Source: Ruminococcaceae bacterium UBA794
Lineage (GTDB): Bacteria; Bacillota; Clostridia; Oscillospirales; Ruminococcaceae
Direction of reading: 5' to 3'
NCBI GenBank assembly: GCA_002304735.1
Contig: DBIU01000112.1
Span: 1 to 22,015, forward strand
Length of the DNA: 22,015 bases
Positions 1-6,997 of this stretch are shown in pieces. The notes beneath the pieces were generated by a model, which was given only the letters and a program-made list of their open reading frames with translations, was not told the origin of the DNA and did no database searches. How positions within the stretch are numbered: the stretch's first letter is position 1; each line of letters opens with the position of its first letter. A program made the translations under genes and the position numbers.

Positions 1-6
1 CACTGA

Positions 7-51
7 AGGCGAAGCCGTCCCCCGCGGGAGCGACCGGAGGCGAAGCCGTCC
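7..51. repeat. GC-rich direct repeat with internal hairpins at the left edge
   Basis: A 14-bp unit (AGGCGAAGCCGTCC) occurs exactly twice, at 7-20 and 38-51. Each copy holds the palindrome GGCGAAGCC and can fold into a short hairpin. The stretch lies just downstream of the stop codon of the leftward SpoIID-like gene, so it may act as its terminator, although no T-run is visible before the window ends. The same core in inverted form (GGCTTCGCCGTCC) occurs in the intergenic stretch near 8181-8193. This suggests a dispersed GC-rich intergenic element, which is an inference from two sites only. Confidence 0.45.
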
Positions 52-59
52 GCCGCCGA

Positions 60-1433
60 TTATCCCGTTCTCTCCGTTCCAAATCTGATGAAATTGTATT
101 CTTTTGCAACGGTATCCCAGGTGAGCGCGCCGACGTTGCCCGTGGGGTCTATGCCGTAGAGCCGCTGGAACGTCATAACCGCGCGCTCTGTTTCGGGACC
201 GTAATATCCCGTGACCTCGATAATCGGAATACTCGCGATATTCTGCCCGATAACTCTAAGATACGTCTGAAACTCGCGAACATCGTCGTTTCTCATTCCG
301 GGAGTGAGGTTATATCCGGGATAAAGCGCCGCCGTCGAGCCTGCGTAGCCCTCGGGGAGGTTATCTCTGATATTTCTGTAAATCTCGTTTATGAGCTGCC
401 ACGTTCTGAAATCGACGACTCCGTCCGGATTAAGCCCGTAAAACCGCTCGAAAGCGCGAACCTGCGCGTCCATTTCGGAGTTGAACACGCCGTCCGAGTA
501 AACCGAGGGGATTTCGGGATTGAAATAAGCGATTACGTTCAAAAAATACTGAACAATCCGCACGCGCTGACCGTAATCGCCTTGACGCAGGTTTTCGCCG
601 AGAATATTCTCAACCTCGTCCTCCGTAAGCCCCTCGCTTGTAAGCTCCGACAAGCCTTTTACAGCCGTGAAAATGTACTTAATCTGATACCAAGTGGATT
701 TATTCACAATTCCCGTCTGCGCCAGTCCGAAAACGCCTTGGAAAACGCGCACGGCTTCGACTGTTCCCTCGCCGTAAATTCCGTTTGCGGGAACGATTTT
801 CGGTATTGCGGGATAATTCACGCCTATTCTGTTCAGCTCGACTTGAATTGTCCTGACCTCGTTTCCCGTTGAACCGAAACCGAACGGAGTTCCGGGATAG
901 CTCGGAATGTTCGGGGAAATCGGCGCGTTGTACACGATGTCGATATCGTTTCCGTAATAATATTGCAAAATCTCATAGGGCGTGTAGCCGCGGTTTGCGA
1001 GAGATACCGTGCCCCATTGCGAAAGCCCGCTGCAAGTCACGGTCGTGCCGTTGCAGAAAGCTGTGAAAAGCGGCTCGACGTTTCCTCGGCGCACAACGTA
1101 GTTGTTGAATATTTCATCGACAATTCGGCTGATATTCCCGAAAATGTCGCGGCCGTACACGAAAGCTTGGTCGTACTGCGTGGAGCTTGTGATATCGAAA
1201 TTATATCCGCGGCTTCTGTACCACTCGGTGTAAACGCGGTTGAGCGCAAACGAAATCTGAACGTAAATATTAGCTCTCAGCGCCGCTTCGGGCCATGTCG
1301 GGAAAATCTCGCTCGAAGCGACGTTTTTTATGTAGTTCGGGAATGTGAGCGTTACGTTTTGCGCGCTTGACGAGGGCGTTCCGAGGTGAACGGTGATGTT
1401 CTCGGGAATAAACGGGAGATTAGCGCTCGGCAT
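60..1433 (-). CDS. SpoIID-like protein with three peptidoglycan-binding domains
   Basis: 457 aa with no signal peptide or membrane segment. Residues about 30-165 resemble the SpoIID/LytB amidase-enhancer fold: VASSEIFPTWPEAAL (38-52) matches the motif carrying the SpoIID catalytic glutamate (here E42), and LSQWGTVSLANRGYTPYEIL (137-156) matches the C-terminal SpoIID signature. Three PG_binding_1 repeats follow at about 187-256, 283-350 and 378-445. SpoIID is a lytic transglycosylase acting with SpoIIP during engulfment; this is a separate clostridial relative, often annotated simply as peptidoglycan-binding protein. The start has a strong GGAGGTGA site and overlaps the end of the upstream gene by 14 bp, so the two are probably translationally coupled. 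The upstream sigma-E-like promoter suggests mother-cell expression. Two cysteines (C127, C134) sit where SpoIID has metal ligands. Enzymatic activity is inferred, not certain. Confidence 0.85.
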   Translation of the reverse strand: MPSANLPFIPENITVHLGTPSSSAQNVTLTFPNYIKNVASSEIFPTWPEAALRANIYVQISFALNRVYTEWYRSRGYNFDITSSTQYDQAFVYGRDIFGNISRIVDEIFNNYVVRRGNVEPLFTAFCNGTTVTCSGLSQWGTVSLANRGYTPYEILQYYYGNDIDIVYNAPISPNIPSYPGTPFGFGSTGNEVRTIQVELNRIGVNYPAIPKIVPANGIYGEGTVEAVRVFQGVFGLAQTGIVNKSTWYQIKYIFTAVKGLSELTSEGLTEDEVENILGENLRQGDYGQRVRIVQYFLNVIAYFNPEIPSVYSDGVFNSEMDAQVRAFERFYGLNPDGVVDFRTWQLINEIYRNIRDNLPEGYAGSTAALYPGYNLTPGMRNDDVREFQTYLRVIGQNIASIPIIEVTGYYGPETERAVMTFQRLYGIDPTGNVGALTWDTVAKEYNFIRFGTERTG

Positions 1434-2547
1434 TTTCGCTCACCTCCGTGATATCCTCGGTTAAATCGCCCTCCGCGGGAACCATCGCCGTGCGCTGAAC
1501 CGAGTTAACGCCGTCGAACACGGGTATCCCCGTGATTTTAACGACAGCGTAGCCCTTTTTGCTGATTGTTGCGTCATAGAGCGAAAAAGGCTGAATTTTA
1601 TTGCCGCTGTCGAGGGAGAGCGACTTTTCGGGCGCGGGAAGCGCGAACGGCGCGGTCTGACCGCTTAGGTCGGTTGTTATCGTTTCAAAAACGTAGGGCT
1701 TGCCGCCGATTATTTTGGAGATAACAACCTCCGCTCCGACAACGGGAAGCGCTTCTCTCGCCGTATAAATCCGAAACGCCATCGTGCCTCTGCCCGTGTT
1801 GCGCTCCTCAAAGTCCCCGAGCGTGTCGTAAACAGGCTCGGGGAAATTGCCCGGTTCGGTTTGGCTGCCCTCGCGAACGATATCCCCGCGGGAATTTTCG
1901 GGCGTGCGGTCGTCGGGGAAGCTGCGCCCCGTGAGCTGTTCGCCGTATTCCGTGCCGCTAATCGGCTGACGGTTGAGCGTTTCGGCGCGTTCCTCGGAAA
2001 CCGTTCCGTGAGCCGCAAAATCCGAGCGCGGAGAAGTCGGGCTGTTGTTTGTCGCGCCCTCTGCGTCGGGAGCAGGCTCGTTGTTTTCGGTAACGCTTTC
2101 GCCCGTGATATCCTCGCGGGTTTGCTCAAACGAGGGAATTTCGGTGAAATTCGGCTCGGAAAAGCGCGGATTGTCGGTTATCTCATCGCTTTCATCTATG
2201 TCCTCTCTTGCGGGATAACCGTCCGTTTTCGCGGAATCTTCCTCATAAATCGGCTCTGCGAGCTTGTTTTCCTCCGTTTCTTCAGGCATATCATCAGCGT
2301 TTTCTTCCGCCGAATTGAAGATATCGTCGGGAAAATCGGTTTGCTCGGGTTCGCGCGGCTTGTTTTCGGTAAGGCTGCTCAGAATGTTGTCAAGCTGCGC
2401 GCCCTCGTCGACATATCCGATAACCTGCGGTACGCGCGGCTTTTCCGTGCGCTCCAAACGCGCTTCGGAAGCGGCGCCGGAGCTTGTTTTGCTCATCTCC
2501 ATAAGCTCTTTTTTATAGCGCTCTATAAGCTTTTTCATATCGTCCAT
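1420..2547 (-). CDS. acidic linker protein with C-terminal Cna/carboxypeptidase-regulatory-like domain
   Basis: 375 aa from the chosen ATG. A longer frame opens at 2580, but the ATG at 2547 has a clean GGAGG (complement of 2555-2559) seven bases upstream. The predicted sigma-E promoter would start transcription near 2587, leaving almost no leader for the longer form. Visible parts: a charged N-terminal helix (1-19), a short conserved-looking segment (about 38-64, PRVPQVIGYVDEG), a long Asp/Glu/Pro/Asn-rich disordered linker (about 65-250), and a compact beta-rich C-terminal domain (about 256-361) resembling Cna-B or carboxypeptidase regulatory domains. There is no signal peptide. It is co-transcribed with the SpoIID-like gene and probably serves as its scaffold or adaptor in the mother cell; that role is inferred from context. 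Confidence 0.75.
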   Translation of the reverse strand: MDDMKKLIERYKKELMEMSKTSSGAASEARLERTEKPRVPQVIGYVDEGAQLDNILSSLTENKPREPEQTDFPDDIFNSAEENADDMPEETEENKLAEPIYEEDSAKTDGYPAREDIDESDEITDNPRFSEPNFTEIPSFEQTREDITGESVTENNEPAPDAEGATNNSPTSPRSDFAAHGTVSEERAETLNRQPISGTEYGEQLTGRSFPDDRTPENSRGDIVREGSQTEPGNFPEPVYDTLGDFEERNTGRGTMAFRIYTAREALPVVGAEVVISKIIGGKPYVFETITTDLSGQTAPFALPAPEKSLSLDSGNKIQPFSLYDATISKKGYAVVKITGIPVFDGVNSVQRTAMVPAEGDLTEDITEVSENAER

Positions 2548-2554
2548 AAGATAA

Positions 2555-2559
2555 CCTCC
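2555..2559 (-). promoter_or_regulatory. ribosome binding site that sets the start at 2547
   Basis: GGAGG on the minus strand, seven bases before the ATG at 2547. The alternative ATG at 2580 lacks a comparable site. Confidence 0.8.
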
Positions 2560-2593
2560 GTTTGAAATTTCATTTGCCATAGTCTTTCTTTGG

Positions 2594-2622
2594 AGTATAT
2601 GCTTGAATTTGCAGTAAAATGC
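2594..2622 (-). promoter_or_regulatory. candidate sigma-E (sporulation) promoter
   Basis: On the minus strand, GCATTTT (complement of 2616-2622), a 14-bp spacer and CATATACT (complement of 2594-2601). The Bacillus sigma-E consensus is KMATATT, 13-15 bp, CATAYAHT. The -10 element matches fully and the -35 element matches six of seven. It lies about 40 bp before the GGAGG of the acidic linker gene, which is a sensible leader length. This is a consensus match by eye; sigma-E use is supported by the SpoIID-like product but unproven. Confidence 0.65.
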
Positions 2623-2692
2623 AGTTCAAAACGTATTAAAATGGCAGTGAAATCCGAAAAAACATCAAAAAACTATCAAAAGGAGTGATTTT

Positions 2693-2959
2693 ATGCAGAG
2701 AAAAAACGCAAAGGCTTCCGCCAAGGATTTTTTCGACGCGAACGCAAAGAATTTCATCAAATTCGGGAAGGCTTTTATCTCGAATATCACGGACGAGGAG
2801 CTTATTAGCGAGCTTGCGCACAAGGATTTGGAGAAGCTCGCAAAGGTTTTTAAGCTTGTTTTCGAGCTTATCGCGGACAATTCTCCGGACGAGTCCGCGG
2901 ACAAGGCGGCGGAGCTTATCGCGGCTTATTCCGCGCTTCAGGAGGAGGTCGAGCAATGA
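2693..2959 (+). CDS. hypothetical 88-aa protein coupled to terminase large subunit
   Basis: Function not recognised. The protein is 88 aa, predicted almost entirely helical and rich in Lys, Glu and Ala (for example SADKAAELIAAYSALQEE near the C-terminus), with no signal peptide, membrane segment or obvious helix-turn-helix. AAAGGAG lies 7-9 bases before the ATG. Its TGA overlaps the ATG of the terminase gene (ATGA at 2956-2959), so the two are translationally coupled and their products probably work together. A small-terminase role would fit the position, since TerS usually precedes TerL, but no TerS DNA-binding domain can be identified. It could equally be an unrelated regulatory partner. 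Confidence 0.7.
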   Translation: MQRKNAKASAKDFFDANAKNFIKFGKAFISNITDEELISELAHKDLEKLAKVFKLVFELIADNSPDESADKAAELIAAYSALQEEVEQ

Positions 2960-4182
2960 ATTTTTCCCCAAAACAGGCGCAGGCGCTTCTCCTCCTCAAA
3001 AACGGCGGTCTGAAGCGGCTCAACATCTTCGAGGGCAGCGTCCGCAGCGGAAAAACCTATATTTCAATGATTATGTGGGGGCTTTGGGCTGCGGGTTCTC
3101 CGAAAAATTCCGCGTATCTTATGTGCGGGAAAACGCTCGGAACGCTTCGCAGAAACGTTCTCGAGCCTATGCGGGAGATTTTCGGGAACTGCTTTTCTTA
3201 CAGCCTGTCGAAAAAGGACGGCTTGCTTTTCGGCAGGAAAATTTACCTTGAGGGCGCGGCAAACGCTGAATCCGAGAACAAAATCCGCGGTATGACGCTT
3301 ATGGGCGCTTATTGCGACGAGCTTACGCTGTTTTCGGAGGAGTTTTTCGTTATGCTGCTTTCAAGGCTCTCCGAGGACGGCGCAAAGCTTTTCGCTACGA
3401 CAAATCCCGACGACCCGAACCACTGGGTTAAGCGCGATTATCTCGACAACAAGGCGGTCGATTTGCTTTCGCTTAAATTTCGCCTTGAGGATAACGTTTT
3501 TCTTCCGAAAAAATATGTCGAGCAGCTTAAAAACGAGTTCAGCGGCGTTTTCTACAATCGGTTTATCCTCGGCGAATGGACCTGCGCGGAGGGCAGAATT
3601 TACGACGGTTTCGGCAAAAATAACATAATTTCTCTCGGCGAACTGCGCGAAAGAACCGCGAAAAATCCTATCGTGACGTCGGTTATCGGCGTGGATTACG
3701 GCGGAAACGGCTCTAGCTCAGCGTTCGCGCACGTCGGATTTGACGCGGGATTTAAGAACGTTTACGTTCTCGCGGAGTATTACGACAACAAAAATCGCTC
3801 GGCGGAGTGCCTTATCGGCGCTTTCCGCGATTTTGTCCGAGATGAGAAAAAGCGTTATCCAACGCTTTCCGCGGCTTACTGCGACAGCGCCGAGCAGCTT
3901 CTTATCAAGAGCTTTCGCGGCGCGGTGAAAATCGACGTGAAAAACGCGCTCAAAAAGCCCATCAACACGCGGATTACGATGCTTGGCAGGCTAATTTCCG
4001 CGGGCAGGTTTTTCGTCCTTGACGAATGTCCGCACACCATCGAGGCGATAAGCGGCGCACTCTGGGATTCGCGAAATCTACGCAAAAACACCCGCCTTGA
4101 CAACGGCACAACCAACATCGACAGTCTTGACGCGCTTGAATACGCGTTCGAGCGGTTTGAACGGCAGCTCTTCAAAATTTGA
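2956..4182 (+). CDS. PBSX-type phage terminase large subunit (orphan)
   Basis: 408 aa, the usual length for PBSX-type TerL, and apparently intact in both domains. The N-terminal packaging ATPase has Walker A GSVRSGKT (27-34), Walker B with catalytic Glu GAYCDE (117-122) and coupling motif ATTNP (147-151). The C-terminal RNase H-like nuclease has acidic residues in VIGVDYGG (D247), AAYCDS (D310) and NIDSLDALEYAF (D389/D392). Known family members cut and pump viral DNA into proheads. Here no portal, capsid, protease or tail gene follows. The next gene is a nutrient transporter after 344 bp of non-coding DNA, and the divergent neighbour is a sporulation-type operon. It may be a phage remnant under retention, or a domesticated terminase. 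Base composition looks like that of the neighbours by eye. Confidence 0.9.
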   Translation: MNFSPKQAQALLLLKNGGLKRLNIFEGSVRSGKTYISMIMWGLWAAGSPKNSAYLMCGKTLGTLRRNVLEPMREIFGNCFSYSLSKKDGLLFGRKIYLEGAANAESENKIRGMTLMGAYCDELTLFSEEFFVMLLSRLSEDGAKLFATTNPDDPNHWVKRDYLDNKAVDLLSLKFRLEDNVFLPKKYVEQLKNEFSGVFYNRFILGEWTCAEGRIYDGFGKNNIISLGELRERTAKNPIVTSVIGVDYGGNGSSSAFAHVGFDAGFKNVYVLAEYYDNKNRSAECLIGAFRDFVRDEKKRYPTLSAAYCDSAEQLLIKSFRGAVKIDVKNALKKPINTRITMLGRLISAGRFFVLDECPHTIEAISGALWDSRNLRKNTRLDNGTTNIDSLDALEYAFERFERQLFKI

Positions 4183-4383
4183 ATTTCTTGTTAAGATAAA
4201 ATTCATTTTTGGAAGGATTTTTCAATGTGCTTTCGCATAAGGCACGGTATGCAAATCGTATAAAATCCCACACGCTTATGTGTTTTGGCATTTGATGTAT
4301 GTTGAAATTGCATATTTTCAACAAGGCTTAAGCATATGTTATGCACGAAATCGACGGAAATATTGTGCCAAAGCAATAAACTG
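4183..4383. other. non-coding, AT-rich stretch with several inverted repeats
   Basis: No convincing gene. It holds a perfect 7-bp inverted repeat GTTGAAA/TTTCAAC with an 8-bp loop (4301-4322), the palindrome GCTTAAGC (4326-4333) and GCATA/TATGC with a 3-bp gap (4332-4344). It sits between the end of the terminase gene and the promoter of the pyrimidine operon. Possible roles are a transcription stop for the terminase gene or operator sites for the operon, for example for the PucR protein encoded within it. Neither role can be assigned from sequence. Confidence 0.4.
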
Positions 4384-4412
4384 TTGACTTTTCTTTCGGG
4401 CTCTGGTATAAT
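4384..4412 (+). promoter_or_regulatory. sigma-A promoter of the pyrimidine catabolic operon
   Basis: TTGACT (4384-4389), a 17-bp spacer, then TATAAT (4407-4412) with an extended -10 TGG directly before it. This is the strongest vegetative promoter match in the window. Transcription would start near 4419, giving a leader of roughly 108 nt before the ABC ATPase start at 4527. Confidence 0.88.
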
Positions 4413-4462
4413 TAACTCAGAAAGAAAAAATGCAAGAAGCGAAAAGCAAAAATTCATTTTAG

Positions 4463-4502
4463 GCGGACAAGGGAGTCTGAACGATACCCTCGTCCGCTTT
4501 TT
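4463..4502 (+). terminator. leader terminator/attenuator-like hairpin
   Basis: GCGGAC (4463-4468) pairs with GTCCGC (4492-4497), extended by AGGG/CCCT across one mismatch, leaving a 13-nt loop (AGTCTGAACGATA). A run of five T follows (4498-4502). It lies about 45 nt after the predicted transcript start and 25 nt before the first gene. A terminator inside a short leader downstream of a strong promoter suggests transcription attenuation. A competing fold pairs GTCC (4492-4495) with GGAC (4515-4518) and TTTCG (4500-4504) with CGAAA (4510-4514). That fold would break the terminator while covering the ribosome binding site. No known riboswitch class was recognised. Confidence 0.7.
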
Positions 4503-4511
4503 CGTTTCCCG

Positions 4512-4517
4512 AAAGGA
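4512..4517 (+). promoter_or_regulatory. ribosome binding site selecting ATG 4527 over GTG 4521
   Basis: AAAGGA lies nine bases before the ATG at 4527 but only three before the in-frame GTG at 4521, so the ATG is preferred. Confidence 0.6.
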
Positions 4518-4526
4518 CCGGTGGAT

Positions 4527-5300
4527 ATGGATAACAGAACTGAAATTCTTCTCGATAATATCGGTATGACCTACAAAACCGCGGACGGCAGAGATGTAAC
4601 CGCGCTTACGAGCGTTTCTCTCGATATCAAAAAGGGCGAGTTTATTTCGCTTCTCGGACCGTCCGGCTGCGGAAAAACCACGCTTTTGAGAATTATCGCC
4701 GACCTCCTTCAGCCGACTCAGGGAACGATTTCGGTTGGCGGCGAAACGCCCCGCCAAGCGCGTCTTAAACAGCGCTATGGCATCGTTTTTCAGAGCGCAG
4801 TCCTCTATGACTGGCGGACGGTTCGGAAAAACGTAATGCTTCCGCTTGAAATTATGCATATCCCGAAATCGGAGCGCGCCGACCGCGCGGATAAAATGCT
4901 CGAGCTTGTCGGGCTTTCGGATTTCGCGGACCACTATCCGAGTCAGCTTTCGGGCGGTATGCAGCAGCGCGTCGGAATTGCGAGGGCGCTTGTCCTTCAG
5001 CCGGAAATTCTCCTTATGGACGAGCCGTTTTCCGCGCTTGACGAATTTACGCGCGAAAAGCTTCACCTCGACCTGCTGAAAATTTGGCGAAAAACGAACA
5101 AAACGATTATTTTCGTAACTCATAATATTCAGGAATCGGTTTTCCTTTCCGACAGGGTTTGCGTTCTTTCGCCGCACCCCGGACGGCTTTCGGCGGTTGT
5201 CGATATCAACCTCCCAAGACCGCGGACGATGGAAATGAGAAATACTCCCGAATTTACCGAGCTTGTCGCAAAGGTTCGCGGCAGCTTCGAGGGGGTTTAA
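4527..5300 (+). CDS. ABC transporter ATP-binding protein, SsuB/TauB/ThiZ-like
   Basis: 257 aa from the preferred ATG; an in-frame GTG two codons upstream is possible. It is a complete nucleotide-binding domain: Walker A GPSGCGKTT (44-52), Q-loop VFQSAVLYDW, signature LSGGMQQRV, Walker B ILLMDEPFSALD and switch histidine in FVTHN. Length and motifs fit the nitrate/sulfonate/taurine/ThiZ subfamily that energises import with NMT1-type binding proteins. It is the first gene of the operon, 12 bp before the first permease. Given the catabolic genes downstream, the likely substrate is a pyrimidine base or a related ring compound; the substrate is inferred from context only. Confidence 0.93.
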   Translation: MDNRTEILLDNIGMTYKTADGRDVTALTSVSLDIKKGEFISLLGPSGCGKTTLLRIIADLLQPTQGTISVGGETPRQARLKQRYGIVFQSAVLYDWRTVRKNVMLPLEIMHIPKSERADRADKMLELVGLSDFADHYPSQLSGGMQQRVGIARALVLQPEILLMDEPFSALDEFTREKLHLDLLKIWRKTNKTIIFVTHNIQESVFLSDRVCVLSPHPGRLSAVVDINLPRPRTMEMRNTPEFTELVAKVRGSFEGV

Positions 5301-5312
5301 GGAGGTTTTGGA

Positions 5313-6125
5313 ATGTCTGCTCTCAAAAAAATCTTGCGCTCAAAAAAGACGGTTACTCTCGTATGGGTCGTAGGCGTTTTCGTTATTTGGGAGATTTTCG
5401 CGTTTATCGTTCAGGAAACAAAGCGGACGCCGATTAACATTCTTCCTCATATCTGGCAGATTATCGGCTCGTTTTTCTCCGATAACAAAGTGAGCGGTCA
5501 GCTCACGATGGCGGAGCTTATCGGTCAGAGCTGCGCGGAAACGCTTTTGCGAGCGGGAATAGGCTTCCTTATAGGAACGGCGGTCGGTTACGCGCTGGCG
5601 CTTTTGATGAGCCTTTCGGGCGTCGTCGAAAAAATCGCTTTTCCGTATCTTATGCTTATTCAGATGATTCCCATTCTCGGAATGGCGCCGATTATCCTCG
5701 CGATTACGGGCGACATCAACACCTCGCGAATTGTAATCGCGGCAATCCTCACCTTTTATCCCGTTTCAACAAACGTTTTGGCAGGATTTAAGGCTGTCGA
5801 ACGCGAAAAACACGAGCTTATGTACTCGTATGCGGCGAACAAATTTCAGCTTTACACGAAAACGCTCATTCCCGCGTGTATTCCGTACTTCTTCACGGGG
5901 CTTAAAATTTCCGCTCCTATGGCGATAACCGCGTCAATTCTTGTTGACACTCTTCAGGGCGGAAACGGACTGGGCTGTATGCTTTCGCAGTCGCTCAAGG
6001 GCGGTATGACAAGGCTTGTTTTCTGGGATATCGTTTTGATGAGCGCTGTTATCGGTATCCTAAGCTACTGGATTATGGGCGTTATCGAAAGGCTTCTTTG
6101 TCCATACAAGAAAAAGAAATCATAA
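5313..6125 (+). CDS. ABC transporter permease (first), ThiX/SsuC-like
   Basis: 270 aa, BPD_transp_1 type. The hydrophobic segments are consistent with about six membrane helices, the first at roughly residues 14-33. The cytoplasmic EAA-type coupling loop is visible in EREKHELMYSYAANKF and the following LIPACIPYFFTGLKI. GGAGG at 5301-5305 is seven bases before the ATG. It is followed after 18 bp by a second, diverged permease, so the importer probably uses a heterodimeric channel instead of the homodimer common for this subfamily. Substrate as for the neighbouring ATPase, by inference. Confidence 0.92.
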   Translation: MSALKKILRSKKTVTLVWVVGVFVIWEIFAFIVQETKRTPINILPHIWQIIGSFFSDNKVSGQLTMAELIGQSCAETLLRAGIGFLIGTAVGYALALLMSLSGVVEKIAFPYLMLIQMIPILGMAPIILAITGDINTSRIVIAAILTFYPVSTNVLAGFKAVEREKHELMYSYAANKFQLYTKTLIPACIPYFFTGLKISAPMAITASILVDTLQGGNGLGCMLSQSLKGGMTRLVFWDIVLMSAVIGILSYWIMGVIERLLCPYKKKKS

Positions 6126-6143
6126 TTCCGAGGAGGCTTCGCT

Positions 6144-6947
6144 ATGAAATCAAAACGTATTTTGCAAAAAGCTTCCGGAGTGGTTCTGCCGGTTCTGTTC
6201 GGCGTTATAATCGTCGTTCTCTGGCAGACGCAGGTTCTTCACAAGCTTATGGGCACGGACACAATCACGCTTCCGCTTCCCACAAGAATAGGTGAAATCA
6301 TCGCGCAGAACTCGGACAGCATTATGGGTCACGTCAAAATTACGCTTGTCGTTACGCTTGGCGGACTTGCGGCAGGGTCGGTTCTCGGCTATGCAATCGC
6401 GGTTGTCGCAACGGTCTTTTCAAAGTGGGGCGCGGGCGGTCTTACCATAGTTTCCGCGTTCAACGCAATCCCGCTTGTCGCGCTAGCTCCCGTTATCAAC
6501 AACTGGACGAGAGATTTAAGCGGCGACGTCAGCGTCAGAAGCACCGCCGCGAAAATTATCGTCGTCACAATCTCCTGCACGGCGGCAATGAGCGTGAACG
6601 CGTTTCGCGGGCTTACCGAGCTCAAGCCGTTTTCCGAGGACCTTATGCGCTCGTATGCGGCGAAAAAAATCACCGTTTTTACAAAGCTTAGGCTCCCGAA
6701 CAGCGTTCCGTATATCTTCACGGCGCTTAGGGTGAGCGTTCCCGCAAGCGTTATCGGCGCTCTTGTTACCGAATATTTCGCGGAGGAAACGGTCGGCGTC
6801 GGCAGGCAAATCCGCGAAAATATCATCAAGGGTCAATATCCCACGGCGTGGGCTTATATCGCGGTCGCCTGTGCAATCGGCATTATCCTTTACGCCGTTC
6901 TGATGATTGCTGAAAAGCTTATTCTAAGGAACAGAAAGTCACGATAA
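6144..6947 (+). CDS. ABC transporter permease (second), ThiX/SsuC-like
   Basis: 267 aa, the same BPD_transp_1 family as the preceding gene but clearly diverged. The first membrane helix lies at about residues 11-28 and the EAA-type loop reads ELKPFSEDLMRSYAAKKI followed by LRLPNSVPYIFTALRV. AGGAGG at 6131-6136 sits seven bases before the ATG. Two unlike permeases next to one ATPase and one binding protein make up a full importer. The arrangement is typical of clostridial NMT1-type transporters found with hydantoin or pyrimidine catabolic genes, from general familiarity with such clusters. Confidence 0.92.
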   Translation: MKSKRILQKASGVVLPVLFGVIIVVLWQTQVLHKLMGTDTITLPLPTRIGEIIAQNSDSIMGHVKITLVVTLGGLAAGSVLGYAIAVVATVFSKWGAGGLTIVSAFNAIPLVALAPVINNWTRDLSGDVSVRSTAAKIIVVTISCTAAMSVNAFRGLTELKPFSEDLMRSYAAKKITVFTKLRLPNSVPYIFTALRVSVPASVIGALVTEYFAEETVGVGRQIRENIIKGQYPTAWAYIAVACAIGIILYAVLMIAEKLILRNRKSR

Positions 6948-6997
6948 TAAGCGAAAGCTTATATATAAACAGAACAATTGAAAGGCAGGTAAATCAA

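Noticed and set aside
1861..2565. 234-codon plus-strand frame opposite the acidic linker protein
   Set aside because: The minus-strand gene has a proper ribosome site, promoter and downstream coupling. The plus frame is an Arg/Ala-rich shadow of the acidic codons.
2693..4182. Complete prophage or CRISPR array in the window
   Set aside because: Only TerL and one small gene are phage-like. No integrase, portal, capsid, tail or lysis gene, no regularly spaced repeats and no cas gene were seen.
4225..4263. 12-codon ORF after GGAAGG, possible leader peptide
   Set aside because: It lies upstream of the predicted operon promoter, so it is not in that leader, and it has no runs of regulatory codons. 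A chance ORF is most likely.
4413..4526. Known riboswitch (TPP, purine, guanidine or PyrR-binding type) in the operon leader
   Set aside because: None of the conserved core sequences of these classes could be found; only a terminator-like hairpin and a competing fold are visible.
4203..5177. 324-codon open frame on the minus strand
   Set aside because: It runs across the promoter, leader and the well-supported ABC ATPase gene, with composition typical of an antisense shadow.
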